From the NCBI GenBank assembly GCA_035192965.1, contig CP136571.1:1694501-1758500 (forward strand): 64,000 nt of DNA, written 5' to 3'. Source of the stretch: Fuscovulum sp. (GTDB lineage: Bacteria > Pseudomonadota > Alphaproteobacteria > Rhodobacterales > Rhodobacteraceae). Below, one piece after another: positions 9,313 to 18,906 of the stretch (the stretch's first letter is position 1; each line of letters opens with the position of its first letter). A program made the position numbers and the translations under genes. The notes under the pieces were generated by a model. The model ran no database searches, was not told the origin of the DNA, and saw nothing but the letters and a program-made list of their open reading frames with translations.

Positions 9313-10071
9313 ATGGTTTACTCATCGTACTCAAAAGAAGAACGAAACGCGCCCACGGGCGAGAACCCGTTTCCTGCGGGCGGGTTGCCAATTTCCAAAG
9401 CGTTTCCAACCCAAACTGCTCCTGCAACAGAAGAAAAGGCACAGCGCCATCATGTGATTGGCTTCTATGCCCGCTATGGAAAACGAATGTTTGATATACT
9501 ATTGGTCTTCATCGCCGCTCCTGCATGGCTACCTTTAACAGTTCTCTTGGCGGTCGGTGCAATGTTGGACGGTGGAAGGCCACTTTTCTTTCAGAGCCGA
9601 ATCGGACGGAATGGCAAAGTTTTCCGGATCGTTAAGCTCCGCTCGATGGTTGTTGGAGCTGATAAAAAGCTTGTTGACTATCTTGCTTCTAATCCAGAGG
9701 CAAAGGCCGAATGGGACGAAAAACAGAAACTACTGAATGATCCTAGGATCACTACATACGGGAAATTCATTCGTAGAACCTCCCTTGATGAACTGCCGCA
9801 GCTGTGGAACGTTCTTCGTGGGGAAATGAGTATTGTCGGCCCCCGCCCGGTAACTGCAGTGGAGTTAAAGCGATACGGTTCGAGAGTAGAATTTTATCAA
9901 AGTATGCGTCCGGGCATCACGGGGATGTGGCAGGTGTACGGTCGAAACGATGTAAGCTACGACGAAAGAATAGCGTTGGACGTAGAGTATACGAGGCGAG
10001 CATCATTGTTTGTTGACATAAAGATGGTACTTTTGACTGTTCCGGTGGTACTTCGACTTACAGGTAGGTGA
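9313..10071 (+). CDS. Initiating sugar-phosphate transferase (ExoY/WcaJ-like)
   Basis: 252 residues. It transfers a sugar-1-phosphate from a nucleotide sugar to undecaprenyl phosphate, the first step of repeat-unit assembly on the cytoplasmic face of the inner membrane. One hydrophobic segment (about 58-80) is followed by the bacterial sugar-transferase domain: QSRIGRNGKVFRIVKLRSM, the active-site region DELPQLWNVLRGEMSIVGPR, RPGITGMWQVYGRND, and YDERIALDVEYTRRASL. It is short, like ExoY, and lacks the extra membrane segments of WbaP. First enzyme gene of the rightward group. Confidence 0.92.
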   Translation: MVYSSYSKEERNAPTGENPFPAGGLPISKAFPTQTAPATEEKAQRHHVIGFYARYGKRMFDILLVFIAAPAWLPLTVLLAVGAMLDGGRPLFFQSRIGRNGKVFRIVKLRSMVVGADKKLVDYLASNPEAKAEWDEKQKLLNDPRITTYGKFIRRTSLDELPQLWNVLRGEMSIVGPRPVTAVELKRYGSRVEFYQSMRPGITGMWQVYGRNDVSYDERIALDVEYTRRASLFVDIKMVLLTVPVVLRLTGR

Positions 10072-10189
10072 GTTTCATCAGTGCAAATCAGCGTTTCAAA
10101 AATTGAGAATGCATTTTTGGCCGAACACTAGGACGAAACATTAGGGCGACAGATTCTTCCAACTGGCGCCCGAAGCCCGAGGTACCATA

Positions 10190-11314
10190 ATGTCCCTGTT
10201 TTTCTTGCTGCTATCGCTCTTGTGTGCTCTTGCGGTGACTTATCCTTACCTACTTTATGGCAGGCTGCTCGATGTTGTTCCAAGTCAGCCTTTGCATCCG
10301 AAGCTAGGACACAATTGTTCCGCAACACTTGTTTTTTGCGCCTACAACGAGGCTGCAAGTCTACCCCAGAAGCTTGACAATATTGCCGCATTGAAGTTGC
10401 GTCACCCCGATCTCGAAGTTCTAGCCTTCGATGATGGTTCTTCGGACGGCTCGCTCGATCTACTGCTGTCGCGTCGTGACCTGCTTACCGTGATTACGGG
10501 CAGCGGGCGCAACGGTAAGGCGCATGGGATGAAGCAGCTCTCCGCCCGAGCTGGCGGGGAGATCATAGTGTTTACCGACGCCAACGTCACATTGCGCGAA
10601 GATGCCATTGATGCGCTTATGGCTTGGTACGCCGACCCGCAAGTGGGCGGCGTTTGTGGATCGCTTATCTATCTTGGCACCGACAGTTCCGCAACTGCCG
10701 CAGTGGGGTCGCGCTATTGGCGGCTTGAGGAAAAGCTCAAATCTAAGGAATCCCGCACTGGCAATGTGATGGGCGCAGACGGGTCAATTTTCTCAATAAG
10801 GAGAGAGCTCTATCCCAACTTTCCCGATACAGTGCTTGATGACCTAACGGTATCAATGCACGTGATATTTGCTGGACTGCGGCTAATTAAGGCCGACGAC
10901 GTGATTGCCTATGAGCGTATTGTCGGAAAGCGCTCTGACGAAATTGCACGCAAGATTCGCATCGCCGCTCGCGCTTTTCACACTCATGTGTTTCTGCGGC
11001 AAAAGCTAAACCAGATGCACGCAGTAGATAAATTCAAATACAGTTCCCGCAAACTACTGCGTTGGTTTGGCGGTGGTTTCCTTATACTGGCTGCGCTGTT
11101 TGCGATGCTCGCAGCGTGGTTGGTCTCGCCGTTTCTGGCGCTTGTGTGTCTGGTGATCTGCGCAGGACTTATTTTGGTTGGGTTGCGCGCCAATAAGGGA
11201 CCGATGGCGTCCATAATGGAAGTAATCATTGCTCTTCTAGCAACACAGCTCGGGATCATTCATGCTGTTCGCGGGAGGACTTTTTCAGTGTGGAGCCCGG
11301 CAAAATCGCGTTAA
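10190..11314 (+). CDS. Membrane-bound GT2 glycosyltransferase
   Basis: 374 residues, start supported by GAGG 8 bases upstream. A short N-terminal hydrophobic segment is followed by a GT-A fold domain: VFCAYNEAASLPQKL, a first acidic motif AFDDGSSDGSLDLL and a second, VFTDANVTLREDA. Later come SRYWRLEEKLKS and GADGSIFSIRRELYP, then two to three hydrophobic segments near the end (about 285-355). The layout is that of family 2 transferases that work at the inner membrane. It probably adds a sugar to the lipid-linked repeat unit; the sugar cannot be told from sequence. Confidence 0.88.
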   Translation: MSLFFLLLSLLCALAVTYPYLLYGRLLDVVPSQPLHPKLGHNCSATLVFCAYNEAASLPQKLDNIAALKLRHPDLEVLAFDDGSSDGSLDLLLSRRDLLTVITGSGRNGKAHGMKQLSARAGGEIIVFTDANVTLREDAIDALMAWYADPQVGGVCGSLIYLGTDSSATAAVGSRYWRLEEKLKSKESRTGNVMGADGSIFSIRRELYPNFPDTVLDDLTVSMHVIFAGLRLIKADDVIAYERIVGKRSDEIARKIRIAARAFHTHVFLRQKLNQMHAVDKFKYSSRKLLRWFGGGFLILAALFAMLAAWLVSPFLALVCLVICAGLILVGLRANKGPMASIMEVIIALLATQLGIIHAVRGRTFSVWSPAKSR

Positions 11315-11605
11315 ATGGACTTGTTGACACGCCATCCTTAGGCGTAAAATATGGGCGAGCCGAACTAGAATACGTTGGGTAATTGCCCGCGCGTTGTGCG
11401 ACAAGCCGCCTAGTGCGTTGATCGGACAAGGTTGGGGGGATTGAAATGCGACTTGATTGCATTCTGCATGTGTTGATTGGTAGAGTTGGTGAACAACTGC
11501 GAGATTACGTAATATAGCGCTCGAGCCAAGGGGTCATGCCAGAGGGAAAATGACAGGTCAAAATAAGTATAGATAATCAACAGAGAATATAACATCATAA
11601 CACGC
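11315..11605. other. Intergenic spacer inside the exopolysaccharide group
   Basis: About 290 AT-rich bases before the flippase gene. The length suggests a separate promoter for 11606-15018. No ORF or named site seen. Confidence 0.4.
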
Positions 11606-12916
11606 ATGCGTAAGCTGTTTCTGAAATACATCCGAAGGAACAAGTTTGTGTCTGGTATCTTTTGGAGGTACTTTGCTATCTCAATTCAATTCTTTGTTGT
11701 TGTGGCAGTTGTGCGCTGCTTGAAAATTGAAGATGCTGCAGTTTATTTTTCTTTGTTTGGCGTTGTAGGGGTATTTTTCACCCTTTCGGGTTTAGGGTTG
11801 CCCGACGGTCTTGTGCGCCATCTGCCAAATTGGCTGGACAAAGACGTGATGCTAGGGCGTAGTCTAGCGCTTCAATGCATGGTGGCGACCATGGCCTTGA
11901 ATTCGATGTTGGCTGCTCTAGTATCAGCGACCGCTTTGCTTCTGTTGGATTTGCGAGCTGACTTATATTTTTTAATTTTGGCAATTTGGTGGTTCGGATA
12001 TGCAGCAGTTTTTCTAAATGGCCAAATACTTGTCGCATTGGGAACGCCCGGACTTGGTGCCTTTTTCGCATATTCGTCCATAAATATAGGTTATCTGGCA
12101 ACGCTGCTTCCCTACCTTTTCCTTGCCAACGCCCCCACCTTGATCGGAGCTTTATCAATTGCTGCTGCGGGGTCATCCTTGGCCGTGATCGCGTCTTTTG
12201 TGGTAGTTCTGGTTCGGTTGGGTCGCCCTCTAACGCAAGATCTTACAACCTCTAAAGTAACACCCGCGAGCTGCGAAAATGCAATCCTCATCGTCACCAC
12301 CGGTTTGCCAATAGTTCTTTCTAGGTTTATACAAGCTTCGTTGCCTTGGGTGCCCGTTTGGTTATTTATTGCCTCTGATCACGCAGAAAATGCGGCCATC
12401 TACGCCGCGGCTTCTCGATTGATGGTCATTGTTACTGCATTAATAGGTGCGTTGCGATTCACATCTAGGCAGAGCATCGTTCTTAATTACCACAGGCAGC
12501 AATACGAAAGCATTGTCAAGCTTAACTACCGTGCATCACGCTTGGCCATGGTTCCGCCGGTCGTTGCAATCGCTTTTCTTTTTTCCGTGGGCGATACTGT
12601 GGTGCCTCTCTTTCTGGGAGGGGGCTATGCGTTGGCAGTGTCCGTGGTTGCGGTTTTGATCTTGGGCGGCGTCGCCGAGGCATTTGGCGGTCTGTCCGAT
12701 GAAATACTTAAGATGATCGGAAAAACTCATATCGTGTTGTGGTCCCTTGGAACTGCGCTGCTGGTTCAGGTAGCTATTGCAAGCCTACTGATCGATAAAG
12801 CCCCCTCTGCGGTTGCATGGGCCACGGTTGCCGCGTTCTTCGTTCAGTATAGCTGGCAGATTCTTTGGTTGTCGCTGCGAACCCCCATCAAAATCGTTCC
12901 TATCAAAAGCCGGTAG
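11606..12916 (+). CDS. Wzx-like repeat-unit flippase (MOP superfamily)
   Basis: 436 residues with about twelve to fourteen hydrophobic segments and short loops, as in polysaccharide-specific flippases that move lipid-linked repeat units to the periplasmic face. N-terminal features include FWRYFAISIQFFVVVAVV and GVVGVFFTLSGLGLPDGLVR, the glycine-rich second-helix region common to Wzx proteins. No clear Shine-Dalgarno precedes the ATG at 11606, so the exact start is uncertain. It lies 4 bases before the polymerase gene, in order flippase-polymerase-glycosyltransferase. Confidence 0.85.
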   Translation: MRKLFLKYIRRNKFVSGIFWRYFAISIQFFVVVAVVRCLKIEDAAVYFSLFGVVGVFFTLSGLGLPDGLVRHLPNWLDKDVMLGRSLALQCMVATMALNSMLAALVSATALLLLDLRADLYFLILAIWWFGYAAVFLNGQILVALGTPGLGAFFAYSSINIGYLATLLPYLFLANAPTLIGALSIAAAGSSLAVIASFVVVLVRLGRPLTQDLTTSKVTPASCENAILIVTTGLPIVLSRFIQASLPWVPVWLFIASDHAENAAIYAAASRLMVIVTALIGALRFTSRQSIVLNYHRQQYESIVKLNYRASRLAMVPPVVAIAFLFSVGDTVVPLFLGGGYALAVSVVAVLILGGVAEAFGGLSDEILKMIGKTHIVLWSLGTALLVQVAIASLLIDKAPSAVAWATVAAFFVQYSWQILWLSLRTPIKIVPIKSR

Positions 12917-12920
12917 AAGC

Positions 12921-14183
12921 ATGATAGTTATCGTATTGTGGACATTTGTAGCATTGCTTGCGCGAACATTGGAACGCACATGGTGGTCGCCTGGCGCTTT
13001 TCTCGCATTGACTATGTGGGTGTCGGGTGTTGGCACAATTGTTTTTGCTCCTGAGTATTACATGTCTTTTTCTGCGAATGTGTATCTGGCGATTTTGGCA
13101 ATGGTTGCTAGCGTCTGCAGTTTCGTCGCGGCTGCAATGGGTCAGAGCGGTTCACATCAGGTTGATATCGCTGTAACCAAGCCGAAAACCTTGTTTTTAT
13201 TCGGATTATTCTTTTCGTCTCTATCTTTTGTCTTGACCTTGCAAGCAATTGGAGTGCGCCTTGCAGACGTGCTGTCGCCTCAGGGCATCATGAGGGTGGC
13301 TCAGGCTGCCACGTATCAGCGCTACACCCAGGGGATCGATTTTGCCATTTACTACAATATTTCCAACGCTTTTTTGTTAGCGTACGCTATGGCCGTTGCG
13401 GTCATTTTGGCTTATCAGCGTAGCTTCCGACTGCATCTACTTTTGCCATTGGGCATCTTTGTGGCATCCAACATACTTATCACAACTCGTGCGCCAATTC
13501 TATTCATGCTGTTGATGATGGTTTTTAGCTTGGTCTTTAGTATTAAGTTACGGTATGGCCGGCTGCCGCCGATGTTTTCCATTCATGTTGTGCGCATCGG
13601 TTTTGTTGGTGTAACGTTTGTGGCGGGTATGTTTTTTCTGTTTCAGATTTTGCGATTTGGTGAAAGTTCGACACGCGGTATCGCCGATGTTTGGGAACAT
13701 TTACGGCGGTGGCCTTGGGGGTCCTTGCCCGGTTTTTCCTTGTGGTTCGATGGATATGGTGCCTCAGTCGAGACGCGACCATCGGGATATTACACGTTTA
13801 TGGGGCTCTATGACATTCTTGGCATCTCCGATCGCCAAGTGGGAGGGTTTGGCGATTATCTGCATTTGACAAGCACCGAGGTTGCAAACATTTACACGGT
13901 GTTTCGGGGGCTTTGGCACGACTTTGGTGCAGTCGGATCTGCCATATTTCTTGGACTGATAAGTATGCTCGCTGGTCTTTCATTACACGGGACGTTATTG
14001 CGGAACGTTGCTATTTCGCTGATAGGATACGTTGCGGTCATGTCGTTTCTATCATGGAGTTTTGTTTTTAGTTTTTGGGCTTACACTGCTAATCTTACCG
14101 CCTTTGCTGTTTTTCCAGTTCTATTAAGCTTCTGTTTCTCCATATCCGGTACCACAATCTCGCATAAATATCGGAACAATTGA
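12921..14183 (+). CDS. Wzy-like oligosaccharide repeat-unit polymerase
   Basis: Start set at 12921 (MIVIVLWTFVALLART), just after the flippase stop; an in-frame ATG at 12813 would lie inside the flippase gene. The 420-residue protein has about ten hydrophobic segments, with a large loop near residues 270-340 containing WFDGYGASVETRPSGYYTF and VANIYTVFRGLWHDFG. That topology and loop fit O-antigen/exopolysaccharide polymerases that join flipped repeat units in the periplasm. Wzy proteins are poorly conserved, so the call rests on topology and neighbours. Confidence 0.75.
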   Translation: MIVIVLWTFVALLARTLERTWWSPGAFLALTMWVSGVGTIVFAPEYYMSFSANVYLAILAMVASVCSFVAAAMGQSGSHQVDIAVTKPKTLFLFGLFFSSLSFVLTLQAIGVRLADVLSPQGIMRVAQAATYQRYTQGIDFAIYYNISNAFLLAYAMAVAVILAYQRSFRLHLLLPLGIFVASNILITTRAPILFMLLMMVFSLVFSIKLRYGRLPPMFSIHVVRIGFVGVTFVAGMFFLFQILRFGESSTRGIADVWEHLRRWPWGSLPGFSLWFDGYGASVETRPSGYYTFMGLYDILGISDRQVGGFGDYLHLTSTEVANIYTVFRGLWHDFGAVGSAIFLGLISMLAGLSLHGTLLRNVAISLIGYVAVMSFLSWSFVFSFWAYTANLTAFAVFPVLLSFCFSISGTTISHKYRNN

Positions 14184-14184
14184 T

Positions 14185-15018
14185 ATGCAACAGTCGGACG
14201 ATTCAGTATCACTTGCTGTCATTCTCGTTCTCTATAACTCCTATGCCGACACGGAAGCTTTTCTTAATGCTCAAGGGTCAACGAAAGAGTTGTTACGCTT
14301 CATTGTCGTAGACAACACTCCCCACGCAAGGGTGGATCAACTAGCGCTAGATCGGTTTTCAGTGCGCTCTGATGTTACCGTACTCTTGGCTTATCCGGAG
14401 AATCTTGGCTACGCAGGCGCTGCAAACTTTGCCTTGCAGCGCTTGCCCGAATTGGCGGAGTATGATTATGTAGCGTTGTCAAATACTGACTTAGCTTTTG
14501 ATGCCAGTGCTTTCCAGAAAGTTTTGACAGAGACAAAGCGAGAACACACGCATGTGGGCGCAATTGCGCCACGATTGACTATGCGCGACGAAGGCGAGAA
14601 GCCGCAGTTACACTACGTAGAAAAACCTACACGTGCACACTATGCTCACCTTGTTCGGATTTTCTCAAATTATCCTTTAACGATTTTGCATCGACTTGCC
14701 GCGGATACAAAGCGTCGTTTGGGTTGCTCTAGAAATCGAAAAGAAACGCCAAGATTCATTTTCGCTCCTCATGGCGCACTAATGATTTTTACACGTGCCT
14801 ACATTGCGCAAACTGCGGGTTTCGCCCATCCCGCTTTTTTATTTTGTGAAGAGGTTTTTGTAGGCTTGGAATGCGAGAAGGCAGGCCTCGCGTGTATTTT
14901 TGAACCTCGGTTGACCTATTCCCACAAAAATCATGGTGCGATGGGGTTGATTCCATCCCGGGAAATCGTAGGCCATTTGCGGGAGGCTCACAAGGCGGTG
15001 CTACCTTTGCTCGATTAA
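14185..15018 (+). CDS. GT2 glycosyltransferase, rhamnosyltransferase-like
   Basis: 277 residues starting one base after the polymerase stop. Family 2 layout: ILVLYNSYADTEAFL, VVDNTPHARVD, a YPENLGYAGAANFAL block and a LSNTDLAFDAS block with the metal-binding Asp, then FAPHGALMIFTRAY and FLFCEEVFVGLECEKAG. The last matches the acidic active-site region of rhamnosyl- and other GT2 enzymes. No membrane segment, so a cytoplasmic enzyme acting on lipid-linked sugar. Last recognisable gene of the rightward exopolysaccharide group. Confidence 0.88.
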   Translation: MQQSDDSVSLAVILVLYNSYADTEAFLNAQGSTKELLRFIVVDNTPHARVDQLALDRFSVRSDVTVLLAYPENLGYAGAANFALQRLPELAEYDYVALSNTDLAFDASAFQKVLTETKREHTHVGAIAPRLTMRDEGEKPQLHYVEKPTRAHYAHLVRIFSNYPLTILHRLAADTKRRLGCSRNRKETPRFIFAPHGALMIFTRAYIAQTAGFAHPAFLFCEEVFVGLECEKAGLACIFEPRLTYSHKNHGAMGLIPSREIVGHLREAHKAVLPLLD

Positions 15019-15067
15019 ACTGCTTTTCCGTCCGAGCGACTAAGAACCGATGGTCAAGGGAGGAGAG

Positions 15068-15148
15068 TTAATGCGACCCATGCCCCTAGCCGGATCCTGT
15101 GCTTCTCCATCTTTTTGATCATCGGGGTCCGGTTGAGTTTCAAAGCAG
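15068..15148 (-). pseudogene. Remnant of a sigma54-activator C-terminus
   Basis: The minus strand reads ALKLNRTPMIKKMEKHRIRL followed by GAWVA. The end of the intact activator at 48992-50098 reads ALRLNRTTMIEKMKKYGIRR then GALVA. Only the Fis-type helix-turn-helix tail is left, and the frame has lost its stop. This is a decayed second copy, 34 kb from the intact gene. Confidence 0.75.
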
Positions 15149-15294
15149 TGATCTCGCTTTTGTCTAGACTTCAAGGAACGTTGATCAACTCGGATAACTT
15201 TTCACCGACGTAATATCAGACTGCTTACTGCCTTCGTTTCGACGCTGGGCCAATGCAGTTGGGCTTGGTATCGCCCGTTTAGGAACTGTATCGC

Positions 15295-16253
15295 TCACGT
15301 CGTTGCGGCGGTCCATTTCTGTCGGCTCTTGCACAAGGCGTTGGCGATGATGACGAGCTATCTTGCGACGGCGGTTATTTTGACTCCGTGCGGTTTTGCG
15401 GCCTTCCGAATACGATCTGCGGAGCAATTCAGGCTTGGGTTATGATGTGCTGCTACCCGTGCTGCCTAGAATATCACGTGCCGCAGGGCACGGCGACTTC
15501 CGTCGATGGCCCGTTTTTCGTGCAGGGTTCCGCTGTCGTGCGGGACCGGCGCCAATCCAGTGAGTGCTCCAGCCGCTTCGCCGTTGATGGTGCCGATCTC
15601 GGGCATTTCTGCGATCAGCATCGCGCTGGCGAAGGGGCCGATCCCCGGAATGGAGCGAAGGACGATGGCGGTCTCCGACAGACGATCATCACTTTCGATG
15701 GCCCGGGTGATACGGTGTTCTAGTGTCTTGATCAGGCTGTCGATTCGTTGCTTTAACCCGGTGTCGACGTCCTGAAAAATCACGGCTACGCCGAGCTTTC
15801 GTTTCGCACGGATTTGGGCCAGCAGCCGTTTGCGCATTTCAACCAACTTCGCTCTCTAGGTCGGCAAGACTCTGAGAAGGCGTAACTTTTCCGCTGGAAG
15901 ACTGCGGCCTGCTTCGGGCCGGAAGGTGAAGAAGCGGGCGATGAGTTCGGCATTAATCCGGTCGTTCTTGGCGCTCGGCCACGGCTTTGCGCAAACGCCT
16001 TCACCTGATCCGGTGGCACTTTGCATACGTTTATTCCTTCTGCCTCAAGAATTGCCCAGAGTTGCCATTCTTGCCCGTCAGTCGATTCAAAACAGACGAC
16101 GGCTTCTCGGTTCCGGGCAGGATCCGCCTCAGCAGCATGACCTGCCGGATCGTTTGCCACTCTGCAGCTATGTCTGTTGGGGAGGCAATGAAGGTCTAGC
16201 CAATCGCGGCTGACATCTGTGCCGATAAAGCGGCCAAGTGATAGGTTGTCCAT
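15295..16253 (-). pseudogene. IS110-family transposase, disrupted
   Basis: The minus strand starts MDNLSLGRFIGTDVSRDWLD, with the first Asp of the DEDD transposase domain, followed by VVCFESTDGQEWQLWAILEA and DQVKAFAQSRG. A frameshift follows. The C-terminal half shows the helix-hairpin-helix TAIVLRSIPGIGPFASAML and AAGALTGLAPVPHDSGTLHE with the reactive-Ser region, then HEKRAIDGSRRALRHVIF, another frame change and an end in ALCKSRQKWTAATT. At least two frameshifts and two internal stops make it inactive. IS110 elements lack standard inverted repeats, so the ends cannot be fixed. Confidence 0.85.
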
Positions 16254-17273
16254 GCTCGCTTCCTTCTGGTACGCGTTTCTGCAAGACTGCAATCAACTGT
16301 TCGAGACGATGGAGAGAGGCGGTGCCGACAGGCTAGAGAACGTGGTCATGCCAAATGGGTCAGACGTGGCGCACCACCCCGTCACGGACCCTGGCCGGGG
16401 CCAGTGACGTGGCCAGTCTAGCAGAACCGAGATACAGAAGGTTCAGCACTTCGGTAACGGGCCCGTCTCAGTCAAGCGGTTTTGTGCACGCGAGGTCTGC
16501 CGCCGGGGTGCGGTTTTGAACATCTGTTCTTTCTGGGCCGCCCTGCTGTCACTACCGCTTTTTTTTGAGATCAACTCGGGTGCATGCTTCGGTCGGATCA
16601 ATCGCCCAAGGACTCTCGTTATGAATGAGGGACGACCGGGGGGCAGGTCACACCCAGAGAGGTGTTGGACGCGTTCAAGGCGAAGCTGAACTGAGCACTT
16701 GAACTGGTTTTTCTGGTCAGTTTTTATGCGCCAAGGGGGTAAAGATATAAGGTCAAACCTTGTGTTGAGCCTCTGGTGTTTTTTGGCCAAGGTCCCAGTT
16801 GCAGGAATGTCCTGCGTCGCACTCATTGGTCAAGAAAGTGTCTCATGCACTCACGTTCATTCAGTCTAGGCGCAGCTCCGTGCACTGAGGTCCAAGTTCA
16901 CAACAGTGGTTGGGGAACCGACGGCGACTAAAGTGGTCTCACAATCTCGGTGATGTGTTCATCAGGTTAAAACATTCCAAAGCTGCGATTAGACAAGGCG
17001 CTGCAGTAAGTTGTACGCCATGAGCATGTTCAGCGTTTGGATGCAGTGGCCGCGTCAGGCCACCGGACAGAATGTGGGTAAAGGGTGAGGCCTAGGTAGG
17101 CAGTGCGCTATCATGTCGATGGAAAACTTGCCGAAGTAGCGGTCAACGAGGCATCACTTTTGGAAGCGGGTCTCGTTGACAAGCTTTTTCCAATCGAGTC
17201 TGGCCAAGGTTGGTAGCATTCCTTGTTTCTCGAAAAGTGCTACATGATCATGACAGGACCGACCTGGACATAC
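16254..17273. other. One kilobase without a supported gene
   Basis: The left 150 bases are probably the flank of the IS110 element. The rest has only short frames in all phases, none with a family motif or a convincing ribosome-binding site. It looks like decayed DNA between the IS110 remnant and the lipoprotein gene. Confidence 0.4.
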
Positions 17274-17483
17274 TCAGTAGCGGCGACAAGGCGGAAGACC
17301 AGGAACACCGCAAGATGCGGCACCCGCCAAAGCGCCAAGCGCAGCACCCGCAACCATATTCTCGTCCGTCCGATCAGCAATCGCAGCACCAGCGATGGCG
17401 CCAACCATCCCACGTTCAGTGGGCGTCTGCATACAGCCGGACAGCGAGACAGCCGCGAGTCCCAGCATGAGAGCGTATTTCAT
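17274..17483 (-). CDS. Small glycine-zipper lipoprotein
   Basis: 69 residues, start supported by GGGAAG upstream of the ATG at 17483. The signal peptide MKYALMLGLAAVSLSGC ends in a lipobox (LSGC), so the mature protein is lipidated at Cys17. The rest holds alternating Gly/Ala stretches (GMVGAIAGAAIADR, AGAALGALAGAASCGVPG) typical of glycine-zipper envelope lipoproteins of the OsmB/YmgG kind. Such proteins sit in the envelope and are often stress-linked, but this role is not shown here. Stands alone between an IS110 remnant and the ketosynthase locus. Confidence 0.75.
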   Translation of the reverse strand: MKYALMLGLAAVSLSGCMQTPTERGMVGAIAGAAIADRTDENMVAGAALGALAGAASCGVPGLPPCRRY

Positions 17484-17893
17484 TATAATGTCTTCCCTGA
17501 TGTTTTAGCGGTTACTCAATAACAACGATCATCCTTGAAGAAAAGTTTCAACCTTGGCGTTCAGCTCTAGCTTGACTGATTGACACTACACAGCGGTTGC
17601 AATGAGGCCGACGTCGTCGCGAAAAAACAGGGAGAGCATAAGCCATAAGCCGACAGGACGACGGAGCCCGCAACTGAGTTTTCCGTGCGATAAACTCAAT
17701 ACACAGACTGTCTGGGTCGATTTAACGCGCTCGTATGATGGTAAAACATGCTATCGTCTTCTTAAAGCAGACCGGGCGAACTGGTGCGCCTGTTCTCTAT
17801 CGTGGCCTCAAAAGCAGGGTTGGCTTTACAGAGGACCTTGCTCCGCGCTAGGTCGACGTGGCTGTTCACTGCAGGATTTACCGGGGAAGCGCA
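17484..17893. promoter_or_regulatory. Upstream region of the ketosynthase operon
   Basis: About 400 bases between the divergent lipoprotein gene and the ketosynthase gene; promoters for both should lie here. No operator repeat or riboswitch-like structure recognised. The ribosome-binding stretch CGGGGAAG directly before the TTG at 17894 supports that start. Confidence 0.45.
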
Positions 17894-18880
17894 TTGCCGA
17901 CTGCATCTATTCTCGGCACTGGGGTGGCGCGCAACCTCCCAATCATCACCAGCCTTGGGCTGGATGCTGAGCATGGCCTTAACCCAGGCGACGTTGAACG
18001 ATTGACCGGCGTTGTCCAGCGACATCGTGCTGACGCTTTAGACCAGGTGCAGCTTGCAACCGAAGCCGCGCTTGCCGCCCTTGCCGACGCCGAAACGGAC
18101 GCCAAGGAGCTTGATGCCATCCTCCATACGGCAGCCGTTCCATACCAGACCATTCCAGCGACTGCGCCTTTGGTTCAGCAAGCGCTTGGACTGCAAGACG
18201 GGGCACTTGCAGCCTATGACATCGGAGCGACCTGTCTTGGTTTCCTCGCCGCATTGCAACATGCAGCTGCAATGATCGAGGCCGGGCGATGGACGCGTGT
18301 CTTGGTCGTTGCTTCGGAGAAAATCAGCGATAACCTCGACTGGGCGGTCCCGTCGACCGCAGGTCTATTTGGCGACGGTGCCGGTGCAGCCGTTATCGGG
18401 CAGGGACCGAACGGATTGCGGGTAGGGCAAGTTGTGCTGCAAACGCACCCATCAGGCTACGATGCAGCACAGTTGCGCGCCGGTGGAACACGACTTGGCG
18501 TTGGGGCGACCGCAGAGGATTTGCGTTTTGTCATGCACGGACCAGCACTTTTCGGACTGACACGCCGTCGTTTTGAGGCCTTCGTCAGGGACAATCTTCG
18601 GGCAGCGGGCCTTGATTTGGCAGACATCGATCTGGTTGTGCCCCACCAAGCCAGCCCGGTTGCATTGAAATTGATGGCTCGCGCTCTTGGTCTGGGAGAG
18701 GATCGAGTGATTGACCTTTCCGCAACCCATGGCAATCAGGTGGCGGCCTCACTGCCGATTACGCTCGATCATGCACGTCGCGCAGGACGGATTGCTCCCG
18801 GCAAGCGGGTACTCATGTTGGGGACAGCCGCAGGAGTGACCTTTGGTACCGCATTACTGGAGGCTGCATCATCCGGCTGA
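17894..18880 (+). CDS. 3-oxoacyl-ACP synthase III-like ketosynthase (FabH/OleA type)
   Basis: 328 residues from a TTG at 17894; a GTG at 17858 is also in frame, but the TTG has GGGGAAG about 5 bases upstream and gives the usual start PTASILGTGVARNLP. Thiolase-fold enzyme making a C-C bond between acyl thioesters. Catalytic triad visible: Cys114 in DIGATCLGF, His251 in VVPHQAS, Asn281 in ATHGNQVAAS; GDGAGAAVIG is the conserved glycine loop. First gene of a three-gene rightward operon with an MBL hydrolase and an adenylate-forming enzyme, so it is probably a specialised rather than a housekeeping FabH. Substrate unknown. Confidence 0.88.
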   Translation: MPTASILGTGVARNLPIITSLGLDAEHGLNPGDVERLTGVVQRHRADALDQVQLATEAALAALADAETDAKELDAILHTAAVPYQTIPATAPLVQQALGLQDGALAAYDIGATCLGFLAALQHAAAMIEAGRWTRVLVVASEKISDNLDWAVPSTAGLFGDGAGAAVIGQGPNGLRVGQVVLQTHPSGYDAAQLRAGGTRLGVGATAEDLRFVMHGPALFGLTRRRFEAFVRDNLRAAGLDLADIDLVVPHQASPVALKLMARALGLGEDRVIDLSATHGNQVAASLPITLDHARRAGRIAPGKRVLMLGTAAGVTFGTALLEAASSG

Positions 18881-18906
18881 CATTCCACACCCAGGCCCGG
18901 ATCCCG

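Noticed and set aside
16443..16826. 127-codon minus-strand ORF right of the IS110 remnant
   Set aside because: No ribosome site, no motif, irregular composition; looks like chance frame in decayed DNA.
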